A DNA stretch of 64,000 nt from Pseudarthrobacter enclensis (GTDB taxonomy: Bacteria > Actinomycetota > Actinomycetes > Actinomycetales > Micrococcaceae): the NCBI RefSeq assembly GCF_001457025.1, contig NZ_KQ758599.1:186001-250000 (forward strand). The letters are read 5' to 3'. The notes under the pieces were generated by a model. It searched no databases. It was not told the DNA's origin and worked only from the letters and a program-made list of their open reading frames with translations. The position numbers and the translations under genes were made by a program. Of this stretch, positions 26,186 through 35,174 are shown one piece after another; positions within the stretch are counted from its first letter, which is position 1; every line of letters starts with the position of its first letter.

Positions 26186-26713
26186 ATGCCTGGCATTGCT
26201 GATCTGCGCAGTGGACGGTGGGGTTCCGGCGTGTATGCCGGGGTCCTGTCGCTGGTGGTTCTCGCGGCCTGCGGCGCCCTGGGGCTGATGCTGCACCAGC
26301 CGTGGCTCTTCCCCAGCCTCGGCCCCACCGTGATGCTGTTCTTCGAATCCCCGGAGCAGCCAGCCTCCCGGCCAGCGAACGCGCTCGTGGGGCACGGCGT
26401 GGGACTCGTGGCTGGAGCTGCGCTGCTGTATGCCTTCGGGCTGCAGTCCATGCCGTCGGCGGCGGCCGGCGGCCTGACCCCGGGACATCTGGTGGCGGGT
26501 GCACTGTCCGTGGCGCTGACCACGCTGGTGCTCACGTGGCTGCAGATGCCGCACCCTCCGGCCGGGGCCACCACGCTGATCGTCAGCCTGGGCATCCTGC
26601 ATGAGCCAACGGCGCTCCTGGCGATGGCTGCCGCCATCATCCTCACCACTGTCCTGGGGTGGGGGCTCAACTACCTCCTGGGGGTCCGGCCGGCCAGTGC
26701 GGAGAAAGGCTGA
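26186..26713 (+). CDS. HPP family membrane protein
   Basis: The 175-residue protein has four to five hydrophobic helices. The HPP signature MPHPPAGATTLIVSLG is near residue 116, and PSLGPTVMLFFESPEQPASRPANALVGH is in the first half. HPP proteins occur in plants and bacteria, and some plant members transport nitrite; bacterial roles are unknown. ATG 26186 lies 17 bases after the Cys-rich copper protein, suggesting one transcript. Between this stop and 26925 no gene is convincing. Confidence 0.87.
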   Translation: MPGIADLRSGRWGSGVYAGVLSLVVLAACGALGLMLHQPWLFPSLGPTVMLFFESPEQPASRPANALVGHGVGLVAGAALLYAFGLQSMPSAAAGGLTPGHLVAGALSVALTTLVLTWLQMPHPPAGATTLIVSLGILHEPTALLAMAAAIILTTVLGWGLNYLLGVRPASAEKG

Positions 26714-26924
26714 AAGCTTGCCGGGCCCCGCGCGGCCCAATGGTACATTCCCGCCCGGTTACTTCCGTGCGAGGAGTTCCCGGAGCATGCACACGGCCGT
26801 GCTGGCGGCGCCCACCTGGCGAGCGCCTGTCGGCAAGTGGGCTGGAACGCACGGCCCATGGCTGCTGAGGGAAGTTTCACCCAAGCCCTCCCATGGTTGG
26901 ACCCGTCGTGGCACTATCAACCGC

Positions 26925-27269
26925 ATGACCAAATACCTGATTTCCTTCCCCGGCCGGGGCCAGGCCATGAACCTCACTGACGAGGAGTTCCCCGTCGTCG
27001 TCGAGGAGTCCCACGCCGTCATTGAGGAAGCCAAGGCTGCCGGCGTCTACGTGTTCGGCGGGGGGATTGCCGAGGACGTGGATCCCGTGCTGGTGCAGGC
27101 CGACGGCGCGGTGGGCACGGACACCTATCCGGGCGTGGACATAACCGGCGGCTTCACCGTGCTGGAGGTGCCCACCCGGGCTGAAGCCGAGGAGTGGGCC
27201 CGGAAGATCGCCGCTGCCTGCCGGTGCCCCCAGGAGCTGCGCGAGTTCATGTACGACCCCGCCAGCTAA
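26925..27269 (+). CDS. YCII-related protein
   Basis: The 114-residue soluble protein is a ferredoxin-like alpha/beta barrel of the YCII family: MTKYLISFPGR, then VVVEESHAVIEEAKAAGVYVFGGGIAED, GFTVLEVPTRAEAEEWARKIAAACRC. Family members often serve as small stand-alone enzymes or binding domains. ATG 26925 has no strong Shine-Dalgarno, and the longer open frame upstream has no family match. It converges with the AbiEi/DUF559 gene across a palindromic repeat. Confidence 0.85.
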   Translation: MTKYLISFPGRGQAMNLTDEEFPVVVEESHAVIEEAKAAGVYVFGGGIAEDVDPVLVQADGAVGTDTYPGVDITGGFTVLEVPTRAEAEEWARKIAAACRCPQELREFMYDPAS

Positions 27270-27293
27270 ATAGCCCACCCCCCGCCGCGCAGC

Positions 27294-27366
27294 TTCGTTT
27301 TCGACGCGCAGTTTCGTTGCCGCACCGGCCATATGGCGTTCGCCTTCGAGGATGCGCGTCGATTTT
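27294..27366. repeat. Dispersed imperfect palindrome, copy 3
   Basis: Left arm 27298-27323 (TTTTCGACGCGCAGTTTCGT and on) and right arm about 27338-27366 (CTTCGAGGATGCGCGTCGAT and on) are imperfect inverted copies. A partial third half (GGTGCGTCGAAAACAGG) follows at 27371-27387. It lies between two convergent stops. Confidence 0.8.
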
Positions 27367-27396
27367 GCAGGGGTGCGTCGAAAACAGGGTTGCGGG

Positions 27397-28374
27397 TCAT
27401 GGCCGCACCATCTGTTCCAGGGCTCCGGAACGCGTACGACGGCGGCGCACGCCAGCCGCCGCCAGCTTGCCTTCCAGCGTGCCCGGCGCCATGAGGTCGG
27501 CCCAGTCCCAGCGCACCACGTTCAGCCCGGTGGCACGGATCCGGTTCTCGCGGTTCTTCTCGAGTACTACGGCCTGTGAGGCGCTCCGGCCCTTGAGGTA
27601 CTCGGGTTTGACGTACTTCTCCTCGCCGTCGAACTCTCCCACCACCTTGGCGTCTTTCCAGTAGAAGTCCGCGTAGCCAATCAGGTTGCCGGCCGCGTCA
27701 TGGACCGGCTGTTGAAGGACTGGCGCCTCGAAGCCAGCCACGTGGATCAGCGCCCGGCTCAGCGATTCCCCCGCTGAACCGGATGCGGGATCAGCGAAGC
27801 CGATCACTGCCTGAATCCTCCTGCCAGCCGCAGCCGAGTAGTTCGATCCGATCCCGGCTTCCAGTTCCGCCGTGGTCAGGGCCGGAAGGTGGTGCGACCG
27901 GTCCGGCCGAAGCACATGGTCCATTGGTGCCACGGCGTCCGTGAAGGGAATGGACGCCGCCAGGTCCAACACCGTGCGGATGCGGTCCGTGACGAGGAGC
28001 CCCTCGCGGCTGACGATGTTCAGGCCTGCCAGCGCCGCGAAGTGACGGCTGACGCCGGCGCGGGACCTCCCGCCGTCGTTCTTGAACGTCAGGGCCTGGA
28101 CCGGATGGCTGGCGCCGATCGACGGGATGCCCCAAACGCTGGCCGAGGAGTGGCGGCAGAACACGGTGGGCTTCTGGAACGTTTCCGCCGCCGCTTGGAC
28201 GCGGAGACGGTACTGCTCCCACGCTTTCAAGTTCCGCCACGCCTGCCCGTCCGTGTACACGCCCTGCCGGATGCGGGCTAGCATGCCCGACCGGACCCGG
28301 CGGGAAAGCTCGTCCGGCGTCAGCCCGTGGAAGTCGCGGTCACGGGCCAAGAGGAGGAGTGGCAAATCCGGCAT
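27397..28374 (-). CDS. AbiEi-like N-domain with DUF559/Vsr-type nuclease-like C-domain
   Basis: The 325-residue protein begins with a winged-helix segment typical of AbiEi antitoxin-like proteins (LTPDELSRRVRSGMLARIRQGVYT). A middle domain with VTDRIRTVLDLA follows. The C-terminal part resembles the DUF559/Vsr endonuclease-like fold, with Asp-Glu-Lys candidates (YADFYWKDAKVVGEFDGEEKY near 255) and VLEKNRENRIRATGLNVVRWDWADL. Such proteins are abundant stand-alone genes in Actinobacteria, and no toxin partner is adjacent. Nuclease activity is unproven. Confidence 0.82.
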   Translation of the reverse strand: MPDLPLLLLARDRDFHGLTPDELSRRVRSGMLARIRQGVYTDGQAWRNLKAWEQYRLRVQAAAETFQKPTVFCRHSSASVWGIPSIGASHPVQALTFKNDGGRSRAGVSRHFAALAGLNIVSREGLLVTDRIRTVLDLAASIPFTDAVAPMDHVLRPDRSHHLPALTTAELEAGIGSNYSAAAGRRIQAVIGFADPASGSAGESLSRALIHVAGFEAPVLQQPVHDAAGNLIGYADFYWKDAKVVGEFDGEEKYVKPEYLKGRSASQAVVLEKNRENRIRATGLNVVRWDWADLMAPGTLEGKLAAAGVRRRRTRSGALEQMVRP

Positions 28375-28457
28375 GGCTCGAGGCTGCCAGCTGCGTAATG
28401 CCGGGAGAAGCCGCTTGCGGGGCTATGTGGAGAAGCGCCGGCGACGCGCATCCTCAC

Positions 28458-28524
28458 TTCCGACGCCCACATTCGGTGACGCCCCGGGTATCTGAGCCGC
28501 GCCAGCGAATATGCGCGTCGAAAT
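28458..28524. repeat. Dispersed imperfect palindrome, copy 4
   Basis: Left arm about 28457-28482 (TTCCGACGCCCACATTCGGT and on) matches the complement of right arm 28499-28523 (CGCCAGCGAATATGCGCGTC and on) at about 20 of 25 positions, with a 16-base loop. A further CGCGTCGAGGATGCGG follows at 28533. No gene lies in 28375-28741. Confidence 0.8.
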
Positions 28525-28678
28525 CCGGTATCCGCGTCGAGGATGCGGGTGGGGGCGCGTTGCAAGGAGGGGGGAGTGGGGCTGACCGGGTGGGCGCGCG
28601 CCGCGCGGGGTGGGGGAGGACGGGATTGGCGCGCGGAAGGCGGCGGCACGCTTGACGATTTCCCGCGCGCCCGCATAT

Positions 28679-28700
28679 CCTGAACGAACGGTCGGTAAAT
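28679..28700. promoter_or_regulatory. Probable PaaR (TetR-family) operator for the paa operon
   Basis: The minus-strand reading TTACCGACCGTTCGTTCAGG matches, at nearly all fixed positions, the ACCGNNCGNNCGGT-type palindrome recognised by actinobacterial PaaR. It lies 42 bases upstream of paaA, so repression relieved by phenylacetyl-CoA is inferred. No paaR is in the window. Confidence 0.65.
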
Positions 28701-28741
28701 AATTCCGCGCCGTCCCGGAAGGTCATTGCATAGGAGCAACC

Positions 28742-29761
28742 ATGGCAGCGCAGAACCTGCAGTCAGTGCCCGCTGAGCCAACAGGCCAGGCCCCCGCCAG
28801 TGCGGCTACAACAGAAGCGGATGCGGCAGGCCAGGCCCACTTCGACCGGGTCATCGCCGAGGACTCCCGCATCGAACCCAAGGACTGGATGCCGGCCGCC
28901 TACCGCAAGACCCTGCTGCGCCAGATCTCCCAGCACGCACACTCGGAGATCATCGGCATGCAGCCCGAAGCCAACTGGATCACCCGCGCCCCCAGCCTGA
29001 AGCGCAAGTCCATCCTCATGGCCAAGGTCCAGGATGAAGCTGGCCACGGGCTCTACCTCTACTCCGCCGCTGAAACCCTTGGACAAACAAGGGACAAGAT
29101 GATGGACGACCTCATCGCCGGCAAGGCACGCTACTCCAGCATCTTCAACTACCCGGCCCTGAGCTGGGCGGACATGGGCGCCATCGGCTGGCTGGTGGAC
29201 GGCGCAGCCATCTGCAACCAGGTCCCGCTGTGCCGCGCCTCCTACGGCCCGTACGGCCGCGCCATGGTCCGCATCTGCAAGGAAGAGTCCTTCCACCAGC
29301 GCCAGGGCTTCGAGATCCTCCTCGAGCTCTCCAACGGAACCGAGGCGCAGAAGCAGATGGCGCAGGACGCCGTGAACCGCTGGTACGCCCCGGCCCTGAT
29401 GATGTTCGGCCCGCCGGATGATGATTCCCCCAACTCCAAGCAGTCCATGGCCTGGAACATCAAGCGGTTCAGCAATGACGAGCTCCGCAGCCGCTTCGTA
29501 GGCATGATGGTGGAGCAGGTCAAGGTCCTGGGCCTCACCCTCCCCGATGACCAGGTCCGCTACAACGAGGACACCAAGAAGTGGGAGCACGGTCCGCTGG
29601 ACTGGCACGAGTTCCAGGAAGTCCTGGCCGGCCGCGGTCCCTGCAACGCCCAGCGCCTTGAGCGCCGCAGGGAAGCGCACGACGACGGCGCCTGGGTCCG
29701 CGAGGCAGCCGCCGCCTACGCAGCCAAGCAGCTTAACAAGCAGAAGGAATACGCAGCATGA
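28742..29761 (+). CDS. paaA: Phenylacetyl-CoA 1,2-epoxidase subunit A
   Basis: PaaA is the catalytic diiron subunit of the epoxidase that opens aerobic phenylacetate degradation by converting phenylacetyl-CoA to its ring-1,2-epoxide. The 339-residue protein shows the carboxylate/His ligand motifs of the ferritin-like bundle ([40 protein letters not shown]) and a long CoA-binding C-terminus. GGAGCAACC precedes ATG 28742. It starts a six-gene operon whose later genes overlap or nearly abut, and the PaaR-like site is upstream. Confidence 0.97.
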   Translation: MAAQNLQSVPAEPTGQAPASAATTEADAAGQAHFDRVIAEDSRIEPKDWMPAAYRKTLLRQISQHAHSEIIGMQPEANWITRAPSLKRKSILMAKVQDEAGHGLYLYSAAETLGQTRDKMMDDLIAGKARYSSIFNYPALSWADMGAIGWLVDGAAICNQVPLCRASYGPYGRAMVRICKEESFHQRQGFEILLELSNGTEAQKQMAQDAVNRWYAPALMMFGPPDDDSPNSKQSMAWNIKRFSNDELRSRFVGMMVEQVKVLGLTLPDDQVRYNEDTKKWEHGPLDWHEFQEVLAGRGPCNAQRLERRREAHDDGAWVREAAAAYAAKQLNKQKEYAA

Positions 29762-30195
29762 GCCTCCATGTCGACACCCCAACCTCGCAAGCTCGGCCGG
29801 GGACCCCGGTCGCCATGGCTCCACACGGCAACCCGGAAACCCCCGCCAGCGGCGCAGTCGAGATCAACCGCGAAGCCCCGAAAGTCAGCCCCGCACCGGA
29901 GGAGCACCATGACAGAAGTGCCTGGGGCCTCTGGGAGGTCTTCGTCCGGTCCAGCCGCGGCCTGAGCCACGTGCACGCCGGATCCCTGCACGCCCCGGAC
30001 GCCGCCATGGCCCTCCGCAACGCCCGGGACCTCTACACCCGCCGCAACGAGGGCGTCTCCATCTGGGTTGTCCCGGCCGAGGCCATCGCCGCCAGCGACC
30101 CCGACTCCAAGGGCTCCTTCTTCGAAAGCCCCCAGGGCAAGGACTACCGGCACGCCACCTACTACACCAAGAGCGAAGGAGTGAAGCACCTGTGA
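29758..30195 (+). CDS. paaB: Phenylacetyl-CoA epoxidase subunit B
   Basis: The 145-residue subunit overlaps paaA by ATGA. The core from about residue 58 ([24 protein letters not shown], then [23 protein letters not shown]) is the conserved PaaB fold that bridges A-C heterodimers. The first 50 residues are a Pro/Ala-rich extension. It is needed for complex assembly in studied systems. Confidence 0.95.
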   Translation: MSLHVDTPTSQARPGTPVAMAPHGNPETPASGAVEINREAPKVSPAPEEHHDRSAWGLWEVFVRSSRGLSHVHAGSLHAPDAAMALRNARDLYTRRNEGVSIWVVPAEAIAASDPDSKGSFFESPQGKDYRHATYYTKSEGVKHL

Positions 30196-31103
30196 GCACC
30201 CCTCCCACCACGGGCCACGGCGACATCTCCACCGGTGTGGCCGGCGGCGACTCGAACGCTTCCGCAACACGGATCACCCCGGGCAACGCGCTCCGACCGG
30301 AGGACATCGCCCTCGAAGTCAGGACCGGCCTGGCCAAGCCCTCGGCGGACGCGGCAGAGTACGCCCTGCGCCTGGGCGACGACGCCCTGATTCTCGCCCA
30401 GCGCCTGGGCCACTGGATCTCCCGCGCCCCGGAGCTGGAGGAGGACATCGCCCTGGGCAACATCGCCCTGGACCAGCTGGGCCACGCCCGCAGCTTCCTC
30501 ACCTACGCCGGCGCCGGGATGCCCAAGGAGGACGGCACGCCGCAGTCCGAGGATGACCTGGCCTACTTCCGCCGCGAACACGAGTTCCGCAGCGTCCAGC
30601 TGTTCGAGCAGCCCAACGGCGACTTCGCGGCCACCATCGCCCGGCAGTTCGTGGTGAGCTACTACCAATACGAGCTCTACCGCCGCCTCACCGAATCCAC
30701 GGACGCCACCCTGGCAGCCATCGCCGCCAAGGCCGTGAAGGAAGTGGACTACCACCGGGACCACAGCACACAGTGGGTCCTGCGCCTCGCCGGCGGCACC
30801 GAGGAATCCCGCAAGAGGATGATCCATGGCCTGCGCACCATGTGGCCGTACGTTGCCGAACTGTTCCGCGACGACGAACTGACCGAAAGGCTCGCCCAGG
30901 CGGGTGCCGCCGTCGCGCCCTCCAGCCTGAAGGAGGACTTTGACCGGCTCACCGGCGAAGTCCTGGCCGAAGCGGAGCTGGAGGTCCCGGACGTCCCGGC
31001 AGCACCGGGCGGCGGCCGCGGGGGCAAGCACTCCGAGCACCTGGGCTACCTCCTGGCGGAAATGCAGGTCCTGGCCCGCGAACATCCCGGGGCAAGCTGG
31101 TGA
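30192..31103 (+). CDS. paaC: Phenylacetyl-CoA epoxidase subunit C
   Basis: The GTG start overlaps the paaB stop by four bases. The 303-residue protein is the structural ferritin-like partner of PaaA: YALRLGDDALILAQRLGHWISRAPELEEDIALGNIALDQLGHAR, then EVDYHRDHSTQWVLRLAGGTEESR. The N-terminal 40 residues are an unconserved Ser/Gly-rich extension. Together A and C form the catalytic core of the complex. Confidence 0.95.
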   Translation: MSTPPTTGHGDISTGVAGGDSNASATRITPGNALRPEDIALEVRTGLAKPSADAAEYALRLGDDALILAQRLGHWISRAPELEEDIALGNIALDQLGHARSFLTYAGAGMPKEDGTPQSEDDLAYFRREHEFRSVQLFEQPNGDFAATIARQFVVSYYQYELYRRLTESTDATLAAIAAKAVKEVDYHRDHSTQWVLRLAGGTEESRKRMIHGLRTMWPYVAELFRDDELTERLAQAGAAVAPSSLKEDFDRLTGEVLAEAELEVPDVPAAPGGGRGGKHSEHLGYLLAEMQVLAREHPGASW

Positions 31104-31666
31104 CTGCCGTGTACATTTCGGACTTCGAAACCCGGACCACGACCCCGCGGCAAAAGGCGTGGGACATTGCGGCCACGGTGTGCGATCCCGAGATCCCGGT
31201 GCTCACCATCGAGGACCTGGGCATTCTGCGGGACGTGCAGATTGAGAAGAACGACGACGGCGGCACGGCCCCCGCGGGCACGGTGCCCAGGGTGCGGGTC
31301 ACCATCACCCCCACGTACTCGGGCTGCCCGGCCATGGACGCCATCCGGGACGACGTCCTGACGGCGTTTGCCAAGGAAGGCTACGCCGACGTCACGGTGG
31401 ACCTGGTCCTCGCCCCGGCCTGGACCACGGACTGGATGACGGAGGCCGGCAAGGCCAAGCTGCAGGAGTACGGGATCGCCCCGCCCACCGGCAGGAGCGA
31501 CGCCGCCCGGCACGCCGGTCCCATCCGGCTGCAGATGGCCGTGAAGTGCCCGCAGTGCTCCAGCCTGCACACCAAGGAACTCACCCGCTTCGGTTCCACG
31601 TCCTGCAAGGCGCTGTATGTGTGCCAGGACTGCAAGGAACCGTTCGACTACTTCAAAGTCCTCTAA
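31100..31666 (+). CDS. paaD: PaaD, Fe-S assembly-like maturation protein (MIP18 type)
   Basis: The GTG start overlaps paaC by four bases. The 188-residue product has an N-terminal DUF59/MIP18 domain (VCDPEIPVLTIEDLGILRDV and YSGCPAMDAI, with its conserved Cys) and a C-terminal zinc-ribbon-like module (CPQCSSLHTKELTRFGSTSCKALYVCQDCKEPF). PaaD is needed for maturation of the epoxidase iron or Fe-S centres. Confidence 0.95.
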   Translation: MTAVYISDFETRTTTPRQKAWDIAATVCDPEIPVLTIEDLGILRDVQIEKNDDGGTAPAGTVPRVRVTITPTYSGCPAMDAIRDDVLTAFAKEGYADVTVDLVLAPAWTTDWMTEAGKAKLQEYGIAPPTGRSDAARHAGPIRLQMAVKCPQCSSLHTKELTRFGSTSCKALYVCQDCKEPFDYFKVL

Positions 31667-31675
31667 GGAACCGCC

Positions 31676-32902
31676 ATGACTGTTGTCCGCCAGACCGCCG
31701 CCGAGGAGGCGCAGGCCACCGGCCGCCGTCGTCCGTCCTTCCACACCCTTGAGGTCAAGGAGGTGCGCCGGCTGACCGATGACGCCATCGAGGTCAGTTT
31801 CCACGTGCCCGCGGAGCTCGCCGGCCAGTTCGACTACCTGCCCGGCCAGTACGTGGCCCTGCGCACCACGCTGCCGGACGAGTCCGGCGAGCCGAAGGAA
31901 ATCCGCCGCAGCTACTCCATCTGCGCCGAACCGCGCAGCTTCGAGGACGGGTCCAGCGAGATCCGGGTGGCCATCAAGAAGGACCTGGGCGGTCTGTTCT
32001 CCACCTGGGCCAATGCCGAGCTGAAGGCAGGGGACACCCTGGACGTCATGAGCCCCATGGGCGCGTTCGTGTCCAAGCACGGCCGCGACGGACAGGCCGT
32101 GGAGCAGAACGTCATGAACTCCATGAACCACCCCGAAGAATTGGCGGGGGAGGCCGGGAGCTTCGTGGCCATCGCGGCCGGCTCCGGCATTACGCCGGTG
32201 ATCGCGATCGCCCGCACGCTGCTGGCCGCCAACCCGGACACCCGGTTCGACCTGATCTACGCCAACAAGGCCGCCATGGACGTGATGTTCCTGGAGGAGC
32301 TGGCGGACCTGAAGGACAAGTACCCGCAGCGGCTGGCCATCCACCACGTCCTCTCCCGGGAGCAGCGGATCGCGCCGCTATTGAGCGGCAGGATCGACGC
32401 GGAGAAGCTGCAGCAGCTGCTGGGCACCGCCATCCACGCGGACGATGTGGACGAATGGTTCCTGTGCGGGCCGTTCGAGCTGGTGCAGCTGTGCCGGGAC
32501 ACCCTGGCCGAGCGCGGCGTGAAGCCGGAGAACGTCCGGTTCGAGCTGTTCACCTCCGGCAAGCCGGACCGCCCGGAGGGCCACGCCGGCCGTCCCGTGG
32601 TGGTGGACGAGAGCCAGGAGACGTACAAGATCACGTTCAAGCTGGACGGCCTGCAGGGCGACGTCGCCAGCCCCACCCACGCCCGCGAGTCGATCCTGAA
32701 CGCGGCGCTGCGGGTCCGGCCGGACGTGCCGTTCGCGTGCGCCGGGGGCGTGTGCGGCACCTGCCGGGCCAAGGTGGTGTCCGGCACCGTGACCATGGAC
32801 GAGAACTACGCCCTGGAGCAGGATGAGCTGGACAAGGGCTACGTCCTGACATGCCAGAGCCACCCCACCAGCAAGGAAGTCACGGTCGACTTCGACGTCT
32901 AA
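31676..32902 (+). CDS. paaE: Phenylacetyl-CoA epoxidase reductase subunit E
   Basis: PaaE carries electrons from NADPH to the diiron site. The 408-residue protein has an FAD-binding domain (RRSYSICAEP near 81), an NAD(P)-binding domain (IAAGSGITPVIAIAR near 165) and a C-terminal plant-type 2Fe-2S ferredoxin domain (CAGGVCGTCRAKV...CQSHP near 353-400). Two Cys are spaced CxxxxCxxC and a late one completes the set. AAGGAACCGCC precedes the ATG nine bases after paaD. A decayed fragment of a paaE relative lies at 37259. Confidence 0.96.
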   Translation: MTVVRQTAAEEAQATGRRRPSFHTLEVKEVRRLTDDAIEVSFHVPAELAGQFDYLPGQYVALRTTLPDESGEPKEIRRSYSICAEPRSFEDGSSEIRVAIKKDLGGLFSTWANAELKAGDTLDVMSPMGAFVSKHGRDGQAVEQNVMNSMNHPEELAGEAGSFVAIAAGSGITPVIAIARTLLAANPDTRFDLIYANKAAMDVMFLEELADLKDKYPQRLAIHHVLSREQRIAPLLSGRIDAEKLQQLLGTAIHADDVDEWFLCGPFELVQLCRDTLAERGVKPENVRFELFTSGKPDRPEGHAGRPVVVDESQETYKITFKLDGLQGDVASPTHARESILNAALRVRPDVPFACAGGVCGTCRAKVVSGTVTMDENYALEQDELDKGYVLTCQSHPTSKEVTVDFDV

Positions 32903-32925
32903 CCCGTTCCACAACAAGGAGTCCC

Positions 32926-33708
32926 ATGATTTCCCTTTCCATCAGCAACGGCATCGCCGAGGTAGTGCTGGACGCGCCACAGAAGCTGAACTCGCTGGAC
33001 GAGCAGGCGCTGCGGGATCTGGCACAGGCGTACGACGACGCTGCTGCCGCCGCCTCACGCGGTGAGGTTCGGGCGCTGCTGCTGCGGGGAGAGGGCCGGG
33101 CCTTCTGCGCGGGCCGCGACATCGCCGGGGTCACCCCTGAGAGCGACGACACCGCCGCGTACCTGGGCGGGCTGGTGGAGCCGCTGCTGAAGCAGATGGC
33201 CGCGTTCCCGGCGCCCACGTTTGCCGCCGCGCAGGGTGCCTGCCTGGGCGTGGGGCTGGGGCTGCTGCTGGCCACGGACGTGGTGTACGTGGCGGAGAAC
33301 GCCAAGTTCGGCTCTCCGTTCGCCAAGCTGGGCGCCACGCTGGATTCGGGCGGGCACTGGTACTTCACGGAGCGGCTGGGCATGCACCGGACCCTGGACC
33401 TGATCTACACGGCGGACCTGATCTCCGGGGCCGAGGCGGTGGCGCAGGGCATGTTCAGCCGGGCCATACCGGCGGATGAGCTGCTGGAGTCCACCCGGGT
33501 CATCGTGGGGCGCGTGGCCACCGGGGCTACGGGAGCGTTCGTGGCGTCCAAGGAGCTGGTGGCGCACATCCGGGACCAGCGCCTGGGCCTGTGGCAGGCC
33601 ATGCAGGAAGAGAACGAGGAGCAGGCGCGCCTCTGCAAGACAGACGACTACGCCGAGGGCTTTCGCGCGTTCCAGGAGAAGCGGGAGCCCAAATTCGCCG
33701 GACGGTGA
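32926..33708 (+). CDS. Enoyl-CoA hydratase/isomerase in the paa operon
   Basis: AAGGAG precedes ATG 32926. The 260-residue crotonase-fold protein has the oxyanion-hole motifs (RAFCAGRDIAG near 64 and AAQGACLGVGLGLLLATD near 103) and a Glu/Asp-rich helix at the expected place (FGSPFAKLGATLDSGGHWY). Position at the end of paaABCDE suggests a role like PaaG (ring isomerase) or PaaF (hydratase), which sequence cannot separate here. The later pathway genes paaZ, paaH, paaJ and paaK are not in the window. Confidence 0.9.
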   Translation: MISLSISNGIAEVVLDAPQKLNSLDEQALRDLAQAYDDAAAAASRGEVRALLLRGEGRAFCAGRDIAGVTPESDDTAAYLGGLVEPLLKQMAAFPAPTFAAAQGACLGVGLGLLLATDVVYVAENAKFGSPFAKLGATLDSGGHWYFTERLGMHRTLDLIYTADLISGAEAVAQGMFSRAIPADELLESTRVIVGRVATGATGAFVASKELVAHIRDQRLGLWQAMQEENEEQARLCKTDDYAEGFRAFQEKREPKFAGR

Positions 33709-33735
33709 CCGGAGCCCCACAGCAGAAAAATGATC

Positions 33736-33761
33736 GGCCCCGCGGGATTAACCGCGGGGCC
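33736..33761 (+). terminator. Strong terminator of the paa operon
   Basis: A 10-bp perfect stem (GGCCCCGCGG/CCGCGGGGCC) with a 6-base loop is followed by ATTTCT. It lies 27 bases after the enoyl-CoA hydratase stop. The remaining 220 bases before the next gene hold a likely promoter but no gene. Confidence 0.85.
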
Positions 33762-33981
33762 ATTTCTGTGCCCGCGTGAAGGGATGGTCGACGGGTGGTG
33801 CTGGCCGCAGAATGTGGTGCAGGCAACGTTTCCGCAGGTCAGGGCGTTGGTTGAAAGCTCAAGAACGTGAGGAAAACTTAACTGAGCCTTGAGTGAATGC
33901 CCGGGGGAAAGTTGAGGGGCCGTTTGAAGAATGTTCTTCGCGGCCCAATGGGGGGCCTCACATTCACCCGAGGAGACCTCC

Positions 33982-35172
33982 ATGCAGTCCACCCTGCTCC
34001 CACACCCCGCCGGCCCGTCCGGCAGCCCTGGATCTGCCAGCTACCCAGCCGCAACCCTGACTGCGGGAACCATGCCTGCGCGTACCTCCCGGCAGGGCGT
34101 GCTGCGGGTAGTGGTCCTGGTGCCCGCGTACAACGAGGCCGGCTCCATCGGCGCCACCCTGGACGGACTCATGCACCAGTCCCGCCCGGCGGACCTCGTG
34201 GTGGTGGTGCCCAACGGCTGCACGGACGGAACGGCTGAGGAGGCCCGGAAGTACCCGGTCACCGTGATGGAGCTGCCGCGGCTGGAGCACCGCAAGTCCG
34301 AGGCACTGAACCGGGCCTGGGCGCAGTATGCGTACGACGCCGACGTCGTGGTCTGCCTGGACGCCGACACTGTGCTGCCGCCCAACGCCCTCGAAGCGTG
34401 GGAGCGGGAGTTCGCCGGGCGACGCTCGGCACGGCTGGGCGGGTCGTCGTCGAAATTCACCATGCAGGACCCCGGCTTCCTGAGCCGGCTGCAGAAGGCT
34501 GAATTTGCCACCTGGACGGACACCGCCCTCCGCCGGAAGCAGACCAGTGTCCTGGCAGGCACCGGGTGCGCCATCAACAACGCGGTCCTGCGGGAGATCG
34601 CCGCGCGCCCTGACCGCGAAGGCCCCTGGGTCTACACCTCGCAGGTGGAGGACTTCGAGCTGACTTACCGCATCCGGGAACTGGGCTATATCTGCCAGGT
34701 CTCCCCGGACGTGCGCGCCTACACCGACTCCATGAAGACCATCAAGGCGCTCTGGGGCCAGCGGATGAAGTGGCAGGTGGGCACCGTGGAGGACCTGCTG
34801 GACCTGGGCGTCAACAGGCTGACGCTGCGCGACTGGGGCCAGCAGGCTATGGGGCTGCTGGGCGTTTTCCTGAAGGCACTGTGGATCGCCGTCATGGTGC
34901 TCTCGTTTGCCCTGGGCGTCTTCAAGTTCATCCTCTTCTGGTGGCTGGTGCCCGTGCTCTTCGTGTCGCTGGACATCAAGCGTGCGCTGCGGATCCCGCA
35001 CCGGGACTGGAAGGACATCGTGCTGGCTGCCACCTTCTTCCCCCAGGAACTGTTCATGTGGCTGCGCTCGGGCTGGTTCCTTGCCTCCTGGTGCGCGGTC
35101 CTGAAAACCAAGATCACCCGGCGGCGGATCGACCGTTGGGAAGCCCAATACACAGCAGAGGATATTCAGTAA
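33982..35172 (+). CDS. Membrane glycosyltransferase family 2 (processive type)
   Basis: AGGAGA precedes ATG 33982, giving 396 aa. The N-terminal GT-A domain shows VLVPAYNEAGSIGATL near 46, the metal-binding DAD in VVCLDADTVLP near 117, EDFELTYRIRELG near 215 and QRMKWQVG near 256 (a QxxRW-like site). Two or three C-terminal transmembrane helices follow. The arrangement fits cellulose/poly-GlcNAc/hyaluronan-synthase-like enzymes that make and export a beta-glycan. It pairs with a 52-aa LAxTG micro-protein two bases downstream. A secreted GH26 beta-mannanase-like gene converges on them. Confidence 0.9.
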   Translation: MQSTLLPHPAGPSGSPGSASYPAATLTAGTMPARTSRQGVLRVVVLVPAYNEAGSIGATLDGLMHQSRPADLVVVVPNGCTDGTAEEARKYPVTVMELPRLEHRKSEALNRAWAQYAYDADVVVCLDADTVLPPNALEAWEREFAGRRSARLGGSSSKFTMQDPGFLSRLQKAEFATWTDTALRRKQTSVLAGTGCAINNAVLREIAARPDREGPWVYTSQVEDFELTYRIRELGYICQVSPDVRAYTDSMKTIKALWGQRMKWQVGTVEDLLDLGVNRLTLRDWGQQAMGLLGVFLKALWIAVMVLSFALGVFKFILFWWLVPVLFVSLDIKRALRIPHRDWKDIVLAATFFPQELFMWLRSGWFLASWCAVLKTKITRRRIDRWEAQYTAEDIQ

Positions 35173-35174
35173 CC

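Noticed and set aside
27397-28374. AbiE toxin-antitoxin phage-defence system
   Set aside because: No AbiEii nucleotidyltransferase toxin gene lies next to it; the gene is a stand-alone AbiEi/DUF559 type common in Actinobacteria.
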